A stretch of DNA of 62,448 bases. Origin: JAGBWK01 sp964462445 (GTDB taxonomy: Bacteria; Bacteroidota; Bacteroidia; Bacteroidales; Muribaculaceae). Positions 6,551 through 15,795 of the stretch are shown one piece after another. The stretch spans positions 1-62,448 of the forward strand of contig CAYWXG010000008.1 of NCBI GenBank assembly GCA_964462445.1, in the 5' to 3' direction. Position 1 is the first letter of the stretch; each line of letters begins with the position of its first letter. Under the pieces are notes generated by a model. It did no database searches. It was not told where the DNA came from and saw only the letters and a list, made by a program, of their open reading frames with translations. A program made the translations under genes and the position numbers.

Positions 6551-7897
6551 TCAATTGAATTGAGCGATGAAAATCGAAGCAATAGCAATGGGCGCCAGCC
6601 ACTTAATGATGAAAGCGACCATGTGAGTTGCAAAGCTTTTTGAAGGAGTGCCATTACCCATTTGTCGAGCAACCAATCCTTTTGGCGCGAACCATCCTAA
6701 GTATATACACATTGCCATAGAGCCCAATGGGAGCAAAATGTTGGTGGCAAAGGTGTCAAGGAAATCGAAAATAGTCAATCCGAAAATCTTGATATCGGAA
6801 AGAGCCCCTGTTGACAGGGAGCAAAGAGAGCTGAAAATGAATAGAGGGAGCAACACCGCTAACACAGCATTCCGGCGACGCATTTTCAACCTGTCTTGGA
6901 AAAATCTTACAGATACTTCTGCAATAGACACGGTAGAAGTTAAAGCGGCTAAAAGCAGAAGCAAGAAGAAGAGGATTGCCCAAAATTGCGTTCCAGGCAT
7001 ATGCATAAACACTTCGGGAAGAGTAGCAAATACCAAAGTTGCCCCTTCGATAGATTCACCCTGCAAACCAAAAGAGGTGACAGCCGGGAAAATAACCAAT
7101 CCCATCATTACCGATACCGACATGTCGAGCAGAGTCACTGTAGTGGCAGTTTTGCCGAGTTTAACGTTTTTAGGGTAATAAGCAGCGTAGGTGACAAGTA
7201 TACTTGTTCCGAGACTAAGGGAGAAGAATGCTTGTCCTAAAGCGTTGATAACGGTGTCGGCTCCGATTTTAGAGAAATCCGGGCTTAAAAAGAATTTTAC
7301 ACCCTCACCGGCGTTTGGCAAAGTCAAAGTTACTGCGCAAAACACTATAAGAATCAAGTAGAGCATAGGCATCATAATGTTTGACATTTTCTCGATACCT
7401 TTGCGCACTCCGCCGAGCAAAATGATGATGTTTAGTACAATAACTCCGGCGGTGAATATTAATGGTTTCCAGTCGCTCGCAGTATAGTCTTGTATTTTAG
7501 CTTCAAAAGAAGACGAGCCATCAGCAATTCCGGCAAATAGTTCTCCGGTTATGGAGTTGAAAAGGTATTCCAAAGACCAACCGGTGACCACGATATAGAA
7601 GCAAAGAATTAGATATGACGCTACGACACCAATGCCACCGATAAGCCACCATTTTTTATTCGGAGATATGCGTTTGTAATCTCCCACGGCGTCAGTGCTA
7701 CCTTCACGACCGATAACGAATTCACCAATCATTACCGGGATACCGATGATGAGCAGGCAAGCAAGATATACAAGAAGAAAGGCGGCGCCGCCATTGGACT
7801 GAGTCTCAGCCGGGAAACGCCAGATGTTACCTAAACCAACCGCCGAACCTACTGTGGCGGCAATTAAACCTATTTTGGAACCGAATTTTGCAGACAT
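6551..7897 (-). CDS. NSS-family sodium-dependent symporter
   Basis: An inner-membrane secondary transporter of the neurotransmitter:sodium symporter (LeuT) family, moving amino acids or similar solutes with Na+. The first helix carries the family signature GLIAATVGSAVGLGNIWRFP, and about eleven to twelve hydrophobic segments follow. I choose the start at 7897 (MSAKFGSKIG, 448 aa): the frame is open to 7975, but the promoter box at 7915-7922 lies between the two, and bacterial NSS proteins begin shortly before helix 1. Substrate cannot be read from sequence. The 99-aa gene follows 12 bp later. Confidence 0.92.
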   Translation of the reverse strand: MSAKFGSKIGLIAATVGSAVGLGNIWRFPAETQSNGGAAFLLVYLACLLIIGIPVMIGEFVIGREGSTDAVGDYKRISPNKKWWLIGGIGVVASYLILCFYIVVTGWSLEYLFNSITGELFAGIADGSSSFEAKIQDYTASDWKPLIFTAGVIVLNIIILLGGVRKGIEKMSNIMMPMLYLILIVFCAVTLTLPNAGEGVKFFLSPDFSKIGADTVINALGQAFFSLSLGTSILVTYAAYYPKNVKLGKTATTVTLLDMSVSVMMGLVIFPAVTSFGLQGESIEGATLVFATLPEVFMHMPGTQFWAILFFLLLLLAALTSTVSIAEVSVRFFQDRLKMRRRNAVLAVLLPLFIFSSLCSLSTGALSDIKIFGLTIFDFLDTFATNILLPLGSMAMCIYLGWFAPKGLVARQMGNGTPSKSFATHMVAFIIKWLAPIAIASIFIAQFN

Positions 7898-7914
7898 AAA
7901 GTTATAATTTGCAA

Positions 7915-7922
7915 CAAAATTA
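7915..7922 (-). promoter_or_regulatory. -7 promoter box of the NSS symporter
   Basis: Minus-strand TAATTTTG lies 17 bp before the ATG at 7897 and supports that start over the one at 7975. Confidence 0.65.
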
Positions 7923-8028
7923 GATTTTTTGATTAAGTTTTGCAAATATTTGGAGTAATAAGCGTTATATTTCATTAGTCAAATGATTTTTAACTTGTCA
8001 CTCTTAGGGATATGTCAATATTTTTAGG

Positions 8029-8036
8029 TAAATTTG
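8029..8036 (+). promoter_or_regulatory. -7 promoter box of hisS
   Basis: TAAATTTG lies 56 bp before the hisS ATG. It is divergent from the symporter promoter. Confidence 0.65.
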
Positions 8037-8092
8037 CAACTCGTAAATACAAATATTCATGGCATTAAGCCTTATAACGACCGATAATAAAA

Positions 8093-9457
8093 ATGGCAAC
8101 AAAACCATCGATACCGAAGGGAACGCGTGACTTTTCTCCCATAGAGATGTCACGTCGAAACTATATATTCAATACAATACGTGAAGTATTTGCATCTCAT
8201 GGCTTCTCTCAAATAGAGACACCTGCAATGGAAAACCTATCAACCTTGATGGGAAAGTATGGCGATGAAGGTGATAAACTTTTGTTTAAGATACTCAATT
8301 CGGGCGATTTCCTCAAAGGAGTAGATCGTGCTATGCTCGATGATGAATCAGCGACATTGCGTTTGGCGTCAAAATTGTGTGAGAAAGGGTTGCGCTATGA
8401 TTTGACAGTGCCATTTGCGCGCTATGTGGTGCAGCATCGCAATGAGTTGCAGTTGCCGTTCCGACGCTTTCAGATTCAACCGGTGTGGCGTGCTGACCGT
8501 CCGCAAAAGGGACGTTATCGCGAATTTTATCAGTGTGATGCCGATATTATCGGAACCGATTCACTTTGGAATGAAGTGGAATTGCTCGACATTATTCGAG
8601 ATGTGTTCTCGCGTTTGAAAATCAATGTACTGATAAAACTCAATAACCGAAAAATACTTGCCGGCATAGCAGAGGTAATCGGCGCACCCGACCGATTGGT
8701 TGATATCACCGTGGCAATTGATAAGATTGATAAGATCGGGATTGAGAATGTAAATGCCGAGCTTAAAGAGAAGGGACTTAGCGATGAGTCGATAGCAGCA
8801 TTGCGTCCGATTTTGGAATTGTCGGGAAGCAACGAAGAGCGCATTGCATCGCTTCGCCAAGTTCTCGCTACGAGTGAGACCGGCATGAAGGGTATTGAAG
8901 AAACAGAAACGATACTACGTCGCGCCGGGGATGGTAGCGCTCATATTGAACTTGATGTTGCGCTTGCTCGTGGATTGAACTACTACACCGGTGCCATCAT
9001 AGAGGTGAAGGCTTTGGATGTTGCGATAGGAAGTATCACAGGCGGAGGTCGTTACGATAACTTGACCGGAGTGTTTGGAATGCCGGGTATGTCGGGCGTG
9101 GGAATTTCATTTGGTGCTGACCGAATATACGACGTGCTCAACACACTTGATTTGTATCCGTCGGAGGCAACAGCCACAACCAAGGTGATGTTTGCCAATA
9201 TGGGAGAGGCAGAGACCGAAGCAGCCTTTCAAGCAGCACGCAAATTGCGTCAGTCGGGAATCTCGGCAATGGTATATCCCGATAATGCCAAGATGAAAAA
9301 ACAATTCGGATATGCCGACGATATGTCGATACCCTATGTTGCGATAATTGGAGAAACAGAAATTAAGGAGAATAAAATAACATTGAAAGAGATGGGCACG
9401 GGACAGCAGGAAATGTTGACACTCGATGAGGCTATCATAAAGATAAAATCTCTCTAA
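8093..9457 (+). CDS. hisS: histidine-tRNA ligase
   Basis: Class II aminoacyl-tRNA synthetase of 454 aa. Visible are motif 2 (FRRFQIQPVWRADRP, then GRYREFYQCD), the histidine-binding signature RGLNYYTGAIIEV, and motif 3 (GVGISFGADRIYD), followed by an anticodon-binding domain of about 90 residues. It charges tRNA-His in the cytoplasm. The start follows a consensus promoter by 56 bp. The barrel-protein gene starts 11 bp after the stop and is probably on the same transcript, an unusual pairing of translation and envelope genes. Confidence 0.97.
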   Translation: MATKPSIPKGTRDFSPIEMSRRNYIFNTIREVFASHGFSQIETPAMENLSTLMGKYGDEGDKLLFKILNSGDFLKGVDRAMLDDESATLRLASKLCEKGLRYDLTVPFARYVVQHRNELQLPFRRFQIQPVWRADRPQKGRYREFYQCDADIIGTDSLWNEVELLDIIRDVFSRLKINVLIKLNNRKILAGIAEVIGAPDRLVDITVAIDKIDKIGIENVNAELKEKGLSDESIAALRPILELSGSNEERIASLRQVLATSETGMKGIEETETILRRAGDGSAHIELDVALARGLNYYTGAIIEVKALDVAIGSITGGGRYDNLTGVFGMPGMSGVGISFGADRIYDVLNTLDLYPSEATATTKVMFANMGEAETEAAFQAARKLRQSGISAMVYPDNAKMKKQFGYADDMSIPYVAIIGETEIKENKITLKEMGTGQQEMLTLDEAIIKIKSL

Positions 9458-9468
9458 CAAACCGCATT

Positions 9469-10086
9469 ATGAAAAAGATAATATTATTTTTTGTGGCAAT
9501 AGTAGCATTGATGCTTCCGGTTAAGGGTCAAGCGCAATTCCGCTATGGTGCAACAGCAGGTGTTAATTTCACTACACTAAAATTCAAACAGGACCTTTTC
9601 ACCGTAGACTCATCAACCGGATTTCAAGCCGGTGTACAAGGGGAACTTATGATTCCGGGGATAGGCTTCGGTATTGACATCGCCATGCTCTATAATCAAC
9701 GAGGTGCAACGCTTCATATGGGAGAACGAGAAGTGTGGGCATCGCAAGGATATGTAGATCCGCGATGCTATCTTCACTACATAGAGATACCTGTCAATCT
9801 ACGCTTTAAATGGACTCGCATGCAGGGTCTTGAAGAATATATTGCTCCCTTTGTGTTTGGCGGACCATCATTGTCGCTGTTGGCGGCTCATAGCAATATT
9901 GAAGCTGTAGATTATGCATTTGGCGAAATAGGAGTGCAATGTGGTTTCGGCTTTGAGATATTGAAGCGTTGGCAGATTCAAGCATCTTATACATGGGGAA
10001 TGACCTATGCGCTCAAGACAAAACTCCTTGACGACTTCAGCGCTCAAAATCGCACGTGGTCAATCCGAGCAACCTATTTCTTCTAA
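9469..10086 (+). CDS. outer-membrane beta-barrel protein (PorT-like)
   Basis: A 205-aa protein with an N-terminal signal peptide (MKKIILFFVAIVALMLPVKG, cleavage after AQA) and alternating hydrophobic/polar strands ending in an aromatic residue (SIRATYFF), as expected for an 8-strand outer-membrane barrel. The opening FRYGATAGVNFTTLKF is typical of the porin/PorT-like family common in Bacteroidota. PorT itself belongs to type IX secretion, but this short relative cannot be assigned to that role from sequence. It follows hisS by 11 bp. Confidence 0.82.
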   Translation: MKKIILFFVAIVALMLPVKGQAQFRYGATAGVNFTTLKFKQDLFTVDSSTGFQAGVQGELMIPGIGFGIDIAMLYNQRGATLHMGEREVWASQGYVDPRCYLHYIEIPVNLRFKWTRMQGLEEYIAPFVFGGPSLSLLAAHSNIEAVDYAFGEIGVQCGFGFEILKRWQIQASYTWGMTYALKTKLLDDFSAQNRTWSIRATYFF

Positions 10087-10127
10087 TCGGGAAGACAGAA
10101 AAGACATAAATTTTATAATATGATATA

Positions 10128-10158
10128 ATTAACGGCGGTAGATTCTATCGCCGTTAAT
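10128..10158. terminator. hairpin between the barrel gene and tRNA-Gly(CCC)
   Basis: Perfect 10-bp arms ATTAACGGCG and CGCCGTTAAT surround an 11-nt loop. There is no strong T-run on either side. It lies between convergent transcripts and may terminate both. Confidence 0.55.
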
Positions 10159-10236
10159 TGTGTGTCAACAAGGGAAATAAAAATCGTTCCGAGATTATTG
10201 CAAAGATTCAATAATAAACGGAACGATTTAACGGGG

Positions 10237-10309
10237 AGCGGCAAACGAGGCTCGAACTCGCGACCCTCAGCTTGGGAAGCTGATGCTCTACCGACTGAGC
10301 TACTGCCGC
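10237..10309 (-). tRNA. tRNA-Gly(CCC)
   Basis: Begins GCGGCAGTAGCTCAGTCGG, has anticodon stem TCAGC/GCTGA with loop TTCCCAA, T-arm GAGTTCGAGCCTC and acceptor end TTGCCGC plus T. Anticodon CCC reads GGG. CCA is not encoded (CCC follows). Its promoter box is at 10362-10369. Confidence 0.95.
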
Positions 10310-10361
10310 ATTGCTATTCTCAAAATCGTGTCGCACAGATGTATCGGCGATTTGAATGATG

Positions 10362-10369
10362 CAAATTTA
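10362..10369 (-). promoter_or_regulatory. -7 promoter box of tRNA-Gly(CCC)
   Basis: Minus-strand TAAATTTG, 53 bp upstream of the tRNA. Confidence 0.6.
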
Positions 10370-10587
10370 CTGCTAATTTTTTGATTACACAAATTAAATT
10401 TCATATTCCTTTTGGGGGGGGAGATGTATCATGATGTCGGAGAGGAATCCCAATATAAACGCAAATTATAGAATCCAAAATATAGAATCCGAATTGAAGC
10501 GTAAATCGTGACAAATCCAAATCGAAATGCAAATTGAAATTTAGGTGAAATTTTTAACGGAGAGTTTGTGATAATGATAGTTTTTCG
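10370..10587. other. gene-free spacer between tRNA-Gly and the CotH gene
   Basis: No open frame of note. It holds a run of eight Gs near 10414-10421 and a short direct repeat (ATAGAATCC twice near 10471-10492). Nothing else is recognised. Confidence 0.6.
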
Positions 10588-10595
10588 TACTTTTG
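10588..10595 (+). promoter_or_regulatory. -7 promoter box of the CotH-type gene
   Basis: TACTTTTG, 47 bp before the ATG at 10642. Confidence 0.65.
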
Positions 10596-10641
10596 CGAGT
10601 AGAGACACGTTATTACTTTTACTGATCTTAAATTTCGTATT

Positions 10642-12363
10642 ATGAACTGTTTTAAAGTGGGATGTCCCAATAATTGGAGGGTTAAATATTTATCAAGAAT
10701 AGTTATAGCATTTGTGGCGATTTTGATGATGCCAAGTTGCTCCGATGATGACGGTGGCCCGGAATTGCCTCCACCACCTGACCCTGTTGTGGATAATGAT
10801 GATTTGGGAGATTTGCTGCAGGCGTACAACGATGGTAAGATTTTTTCATCGGCAGTTTCGATGACCGATGGTTGCGTTATAAATTTTGCCGACGGCGAAA
10901 ATCTGACAATCAATAAGTCGGAGTTTGAGATTGTGAATTGCACGACGAGCGAGCCTCTGAGTGTGTCCTCCCAAAACGGTCAATGGTGGGTAGGCGGAGT
11001 GTCGACCGGCATCAAGTTTAACGCGAATGTTGCAGATGAGGATGCGACGCCGGTGTATGTGTACTATGACAAGCAGACGCTTTATGTGTATCTGAGCAAT
11101 AGTACTAATTTCCGATTCTGGAGCGTCGAGTTGCAAAAATATTGGCCGAGCGAGGCGGAACTTAAACGTCATCAAAATATACCTGTGATACGACTGACGG
11201 CACAGGGCCCGATTGTTGACAAAGATAATTATGTGGACGGTACAATCACGGTGCTCGACCCGGAGAAGTTGTATAGCGAAGTGACTGAATTCAGTGCGGA
11301 CATGGGGATAAGAGGTCGCGGAAATTCGACGTGGAGCTGGCCTAAAAAGCCGTGGAAGGTGAAACTTGATTCAAAAGCGTCGATACTTGGCATGCCGGCA
11401 GATAAGGAGTGGGCGTTGCTTGCGAATTATTCCGACCGCACGTTGTTGCGCAATATTGTGGCTATGAAACTGTCGGAGATGTGCGGATTCTCGTGGACAC
11501 CGCGAATAAGAAGTGTGGAGGTTTATCTCAACAATGAGTATCAGGGCGTTTACACGATATGCGAGCATAAGAAGATTTCATCGTCGAGAGTAAATATCGA
11601 CGTTGTGGAAGAAGATGTCAGCGCGGGAGAGGCTCTCGAAGGTGGCTATTATCTTGAAGTAGAGGAGGCTCAAGACGCAGAAGTGTGCTGGTGGACGCAA
11701 ATGGGAGTCCCGATGATGTTCTCGGATCCAGAGGAGCCTAACGCGGCGCAAGAGGCTTATGTCAAGAATTATATTTCGGAATTTGAGACAGTGTTGCAGG
11801 GATCGAAATTCGCTGATCCGGAGACCGGATATGCGGCGTATCTCGATTTGAAATCGTTTATTGATTTCTATATAGTGCAGGAGTTGACTAAGAATGTCGA
11901 TGGCAATATGCGTAAAAGCACGTTTATCACGAAGGAACGCGGAAAGAAAATGGAGATGTACCATTTGTGGGATTTCGACTTGACGATGGGCAACTGCGGA
12001 TATTTCAACGGCACGGTAGGAAACGGTCCGGAAAACTTTTGGGTGAAGGATTATGATTCGCACTCCAATTATGGTGGCGGATGGTACCGTCGATTGTTCC
12101 AAGACCCGGCGTTTGTCGACAAGGTTCAGGCAAGATGGAATGAATTGAAGCCGCAGTTGGAAACAATTCCCGATTTCATAGAGGCACAGGCAATGGCGCT
12201 TGATCCGGCACAAAAGCATAATTTCCAACGCTGGAGCATAAATGAGTCGGTGGATTGGGTAAGATTCCCGTCGCTTGGGTCGTATGAGGCAGAGGTTGAA
12301 TATTTGAAATCGTTCTACAAGGAGCGATTGATATGGCTCGACCGCGAACTCAATAAGTTATAG
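10642..12363 (+). CDS. CotH-kinase-family lipoprotein
   Basis: A 573-aa protein with a hydrophobic export segment and a lipobox ending at C33 (ILMMPSC), followed by an acidic and proline-rich linker (SDDDGGP), the surface-export pattern of Bacteroidota lipoproteins. A beta-rich N-terminal region of about 180 residues precedes a CotH domain, seen as GIRGRGNSTWSWPKKPWKVKL, KEWALLANYSDRTLLRN and MYHLWDFDLTMGN. CotH of Bacillus spores is a protein kinase; the DFD-type motif is compatible with that, but the surface role in Bacteroidales is unknown. The gene stands alone between a promoter and a terminator. The N-terminal 15 residues before the hydrophobic stretch are long; no better start is obvious. 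Confidence 0.85.
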   Translation: MNCFKVGCPNNWRVKYLSRIVIAFVAILMMPSCSDDDGGPELPPPPDPVVDNDDLGDLLQAYNDGKIFSSAVSMTDGCVINFADGENLTINKSEFEIVNCTTSEPLSVSSQNGQWWVGGVSTGIKFNANVADEDATPVYVYYDKQTLYVYLSNSTNFRFWSVELQKYWPSEAELKRHQNIPVIRLTAQGPIVDKDNYVDGTITVLDPEKLYSEVTEFSADMGIRGRGNSTWSWPKKPWKVKLDSKASILGMPADKEWALLANYSDRTLLRNIVAMKLSEMCGFSWTPRIRSVEVYLNNEYQGVYTICEHKKISSSRVNIDVVEEDVSAGEALEGGYYLEVEEAQDAEVCWWTQMGVPMMFSDPEEPNAAQEAYVKNYISEFETVLQGSKFADPETGYAAYLDLKSFIDFYIVQELTKNVDGNMRKSTFITKERGKKMEMYHLWDFDLTMGNCGYFNGTVGNGPENFWVKDYDSHSNYGGGWYRRLFQDPAFVDKVQARWNELKPQLETIPDFIEAQAMALDPAQKHNFQRWSINESVDWVRFPSLGSYEAEVEYLKSFYKERLIWLDRELNKL

Positions 12364-12398
12364 AATAAAGATGTAAAATATTAGGTATTATAAATTTA

Positions 12399-12430
12399 GG
12401 ACCGGCGCAGATTAAAGTGCCGGTCCTTTG
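12399..12430 (+). terminator. terminator after the CotH-type gene
   Basis: GGACCGGC pairs with GCCGGTCC across a 12-nt loop, then TTT. Confidence 0.75.
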
Positions 12431-12498
12431 AATTTGTTGGGACCTCCTTGCCGGTATAGAATTGCAAGGAGGTTAATTTTGATGCTAAATTTGTCGTA

Positions 12499-12831
12499 TT
12501 AATATTCAAATTGAATATTTAGGTGACCACAAGGGAAGAAAATGCCACTTACTAAAATGCCTAACCAATTAGGTTTGGTCGTAAGGTGACACTTCATTTG
12601 TCCTGTTGCTGAACGTACCGGTTCAACTGTAATGTTACCTTTGACGGGATGAAAATTCATGGAATTTCCGACCATGGAAAATTCCAAGTTAAATGGGGTA
12701 TCCGGGACTTCAATTCTTGTTTCACCTCCGGCGGATATTTTAGCGACTTCCCTTCCGTCAATTTTAATGCGGTAGGGCATAACTCTTCCTACATATGCTC
12801 GGTCTCGTGTTATTGTAATGATGTTACTCAT
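12499..12831 (-). CDS. small beta-rich hypothetical protein
   Basis: A 110-aa protein without signal peptide. The first 85 residues (ITITRDRAYVGRVMPYRIKI, then a GGETRIEVPDTP turn) look like a PEGA-like or Ig-like beta-sandwich, and a hydrophobic stretch near the end (NWLGILVSGIFFPCG) may be a membrane anchor. It starts 13 bp after the stop of the GYF/CD225 gene and is presumably co-expressed. No family is recognised with certainty. Confidence 0.6.
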   Translation of the reverse strand: MSNIITITRDRAYVGRVMPYRIKIDGREVAKISAGGETRIEVPDTPFNLEFSMVGNSMNFHPVKGNITVEPVRSATGQMKCHLTTKPNWLGILVSGIFFPCGHLNIQFEY

Positions 12832-12844
12832 GATAATAATAAAT

Positions 12845-13351
12845 TTATGCAGCTGCAGCAGCGATTAAACATATAATAAAGAAAAATAGTGCGACACCGG
12901 CACTTATTATTCCCCATAACTTGGCTTTATTTGAAGCGTCCTGTGCCTCTTGATGGTTTCCTTCGGACCAAAGGCGGTTAACCTTAGACGCGTAGACGAT
13001 TGAAACTATGCCGAAAGGTAAAGAACAAAGCACGGTAGTAAGAATCGCTAACCACATGTAATTGTCGGGTTTGTTGCTTAAAACCTGAGGTTGTTGTTGA
13101 GCATAACCATAGTACCCGGGAGCTGGTGGGGTTTGCGGTTGTGGAGGCATCTGCGGTTGAGGTGGTGTAGGAGGCGCAATATGAGCCATAATAGCCGGGA
13201 CTTCGGCGGCGCGTTGCCATGATACCATCCCCGGGAGCCATACCATTGTACCTGCTGTTACATTATGAGCAGATGCGTTGGTTAGAGGAATTGGGCCGAC
13301 TTTCTCTCCGGCAAAATTCAAGTAATAAAACTCTTTCGTGGTAGTATGAAT
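12845..13351 (-). CDS. GYF_2-CD225 (dispanin-like) membrane protein, non-ATG start
   Basis: The frame has an N-terminal GYF_2 domain (KVGPIPL, then GTMVWLPGMVSWQRAAEVP), a Pro/Gln-rich linker and a C-terminal CD225/dispanin region with two membrane segments (MWLAILTTVLCSLPFGIVSIVYA and a last segment near IISAGVALFFFIICLI). No ATG is available. TTG at 13321 is the usual prediction, but the conserved FYYL that opens the GYF_2 domain is encoded just upstream, back to an ATT at 13351; the first stop is at 13358-13360. I give the longer limits. Such proteins are widespread in Bacteroidota with unknown function. Confidence 0.6.
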   Translation of the reverse strand: MHTTTKEFYYLNFAGEKVGPIPLTNASAHNVTAGTMVWLPGMVSWQRAAEVPAIMAHIAPPTPPQPQMPPQPQTPPAPGYYGYAQQQPQVLSNKPDNYMWLAILTTVLCSLPFGIVSIVYASKVNRLWSEGNHQEAQDASNKAKLWGIISAGVALFFFIICLIAAAAA

Positions 13352-13797
13352 AAATTTTTAAGTGGCAATCTTGTCCCCGGAATGCCCTATTAACAAAATG
13401 TAAACAAAAAGCGTAGGACAATGTTCTGCTTAACCAAACAGAGGCATCGCCAAACGCCTAACTAAGAGATAAACAGTCCATTCCCACGCCATTTCGAATA
13501 TCGGAATCCTCAAGGAGAGGAATGGATATACGAACAACATGAGCGTACTTTCGACTGCTTTTCTTTCTTAGTTTGAAAATTGGCGATTTCCTGTTTGAAG
13601 ATAAAGCTCGAAACGCTTTTTGGTGTTGTTTCACCACTTTGTAATCAGTAAGATGAAACTAATCTAATAAAATTTTAAAGGCTACTCTTAGCCTTATCAT
13701 AAGCAAATGTATAAGTTTTTATTGTATTAAGCAAATATAATGTCAAATTTCATTGCCATTTCATTGCCATCTTGCATATTGTATACAGCGTCGCTAA
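13352..13797. other. intergenic region with leftward promoter-like boxes
   Basis: No gene is seen. Two minus-strand matches to TAnnTTTG occur, TACATTTG at 13704-13711 and TATATTTG at 13732-13739, which could give the GYF/CD225 gene a leader of about 350 nt. A hairpin (AAGGCTA/TAGCCTT, about 13679-13696) lies just downstream of the first. A short direct repeat TTTCATTGCCA occurs twice near 13748-13769. The region may be a decayed gene. Confidence 0.45.
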
Positions 13798-14703
13798 TCA
13801 TTCAAGACTAACGTTGTTTTTTGTTGATGCGAGGAGGGCGTTGTTGAGGAGATTGGTGAATTGGTAGTTTTTGAGTCCCCACCGAGGGTAGATAAGTAGG
13901 TTGTCGGGGGCTTGTGAGACGAATCTTTCGATAGCTATTGAGGGGTCAATTCTGTGGATAATATCGCAGCAGAGGGATATGTATTGCTCGACAGTGAATC
14001 GAGGAATTTCTATCTCTCCGTTTTCAACCTGTTGAGCGAGACGAGTGTTGCGAATGAGCTGAAGTTGGTGGAATTTAACGGTGTCGGGTTTGACTTTGTT
14101 GATAGCGTCGACGGTTTGCATTATCAATTCAGTGTTTTCTCCGGGGAGTCCGATTATGAAATGAAGCCCAACATCAATGCCTCTTTGTTTAGTCATATCC
14201 ACGGCATCAACAACGCATTGCCAAGAGTGGCAACGGTTGACGAGTTGCAGGGTGGAGTTGTGGGAACTTTCTGCTCCATATTCGATAATCACGCGGTGGT
14301 GTCGGTTAATATCGGCTAAAGCGTCGAGTAGGGGCGCAGATATGCAGTCGGGGCGAGTTCCAATTATTATAGCGTCGACACCGTCGACAGATAATGCTTC
14401 ATTGTAGAGATTGAGCAATCGGTCGATATGCGCGTGGGTGTTGGTGTAGGATTGGAAATAGGCAATATAGCGCATATTTGGGTATTTATGCGCGAAAAAT
14501 TGTCGGGAGTTGATAAGTTGCTGAGTAATCGAGTTTCCTTCAATCTCCGGAGAGAAAGAGTTGTTGTTGCAGTAGGAGCAACCTCCATATCCGATAGAAC
14601 CATCGCGATTAGGACATGAAAAATGTGCGTTTACCGTGAGTTTTTGCATTTTGCAGGGGAAACGTTCGGCAAGGTAGTCGGCGTAATCGCGATACAGTTT
14701 CAT
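13798..14703 (-). CDS. radical SAM protein, YhcC/TIGR01212 family
   Basis: A 301-aa cytoplasmic radical SAM enzyme. The iron-sulfur cluster cysteines are C30, C42 and C45 (SCPNRDGSIGYGGCSYC), the C-x11-C-x2-C pattern particular to the YhcC/TIGR01212 family rather than the common CxxxCxxC. A later IEYGAESSHNSTL matches the SAM-binding strand. The biochemical reaction is not established to my knowledge. It starts 9 bp after the aroC stop and shares the ybaK-aroC transcript. Confidence 0.88.
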   Translation of the reverse strand: MKLYRDYADYLAERFPCKMQKLTVNAHFSCPNRDGSIGYGGCSYCNNNSFSPEIEGNSITQQLINSRQFFAHKYPNMRYIAYFQSYTNTHAHIDRLLNLYNEALSVDGVDAIIIGTRPDCISAPLLDALADINRHHRVIIEYGAESSHNSTLQLVNRCHSWQCVVDAVDMTKQRGIDVGLHFIIGLPGENTELIMQTVDAINKVKPDTVKFHQLQLIRNTRLAQQVENGEIEIPRFTVEQYISLCCDIIHRIDPSIAIERFVSQAPDNLLIYPRWGLKNYQFTNLLNNALLASTKNNVSLE

Positions 14704-14712
14704 TTTGAGAAA

Positions 14713-15795
14713 TCAGATATGAGTAGCTTTGTTGAGGAGGTAGGAGTCGAGTATTACGCAAGCCGCCATTGCTTCAACGATGGGAACAGCGCGAGGGAGC
14801 ACGCAAGGGTCGTGTCGGCCACGAGCTTTGAGCGTCGTAGCGTTTCCATCGGCGTCGACGGTTGCGATTTCTTGAAGTAGTGTGGCAACAGGTTTGAAGG
14901 CGACGCGGAAATAGATGTCCTGCCCGTTGGAGATACCACCTTGAATTCCGCCTGAGTTGTTGGAGGCAACGGTAATGCCCCCATTATTATTGGGGATAAA
15001 AGTGTCAATCATTTGCGAGCCTCGCGACGAGCAACCGTCGAATCCCATGCCGTAGTCAAAGCCTTTAGCAGCGTTGATAGAGAGCATTGCGGAGGCCAGT
15101 CGAGCTTGTAGCTTTCCGAATGCGGGGTCGCCCAATCCGACAGGGCAACCTTTGATAACGCAAGATATGATGCCGCCTATGGTGTCTCCTTCATTTTTGA
15201 CTTGGGTGATGAGTTGATGCATTTTCTCGGCGATTTCGGGCTCGGGGCAGCGAACATCGTTGGCGTCGATATCGGAGAGATTGAGTTCGGTGTAGTTTTT
15301 GTCGAGGGAAATATCACCGACGGTTGATGTGTAGGCGGTGATTGAAATTCCGAGTGATTGCAGGATTTGTTTTGCGATAGCACCTGCAACCACGCGCGAG
15401 ATAGTTTCACGGGCAGAGGAGCGTCCTCCACCGCGGTGGTCGCGCAACCCATATTTTGAGGTGTAAGTGAAATCGGCATGAGAAGGACGGAAGAGATTAC
15501 GGATATTGTCGTAGTCGGCAGAGTGTTGGTCGGCATTTTCAACAATAAAACCTATGGGGTGTCCGGTTGTAACTCCTTCGAATAACCCGGAAAGTAGTTT
15601 TACTTTATCTTTTTCATCACGTTGAGTGACAATGGCGGATTGTCCCGGTCGACGTCGATTGAGTTCGCGTTGAATCTCGTCGATAGAGATATGACAACCA
15701 GCGGGAACTCCATCGATTACGCCACCGACAGCGGGCCCGTGAGACTCACCGAAAGAGGTGAGAGTGAAGATGTTACCGAAAGCGTTATTACTCAT
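14713..15795 (-). CDS. aroC: chorismate synthase
   Basis: Makes chorismate from EPSP, the last step of the shikimate pathway, using reduced FMN. The 360-aa sequence shows the family signatures GESHGPAVGGVIDGVPAG at the N-terminus, GGGRSSARET in the middle, and RHDPCVLPRAVPIVEAMAA near the end. Its start overlaps the ybaK stop by 8 bp, so the two are translationally coupled. Confidence 0.97.
   Translation of the reverse strand: MSNNAFGNIFTLTSFGESHGPAVGGVIDGVPAGCHISIDEIQRELNRRRPGQSAIVTQRDEKDKVKLLSGLFEGVTTGHPIGFIVENADQHSADYDNIRNLFRPSHADFTYTSKYGLRDHRGGGRSSARETISRVVAGAIAKQILQSLGISITAYTSTVGDISLDKNYTELNLSDIDANDVRCPEPEIAEKMHQLITQVKNEGDTIGGIISCVIKGCPVGLGDPAFGKLQARLASAMLSINAAKGFDYGMGFDGCSSRGSQMIDTFIPNNNGGITVASNNSGGIQGGISNGQDIYFRVAFKPVATLLQEIATVDADGNATTLKARGRHDPCVLPRAVPIVEAMAACVILDSYLLNKATHI

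Noticed and set aside
7897..7975. Upstream start of the NSS symporter
   Set aside because: The promoter box at 7915-7922 lies downstream of it and the family begins near residue 27 of the longer frame.
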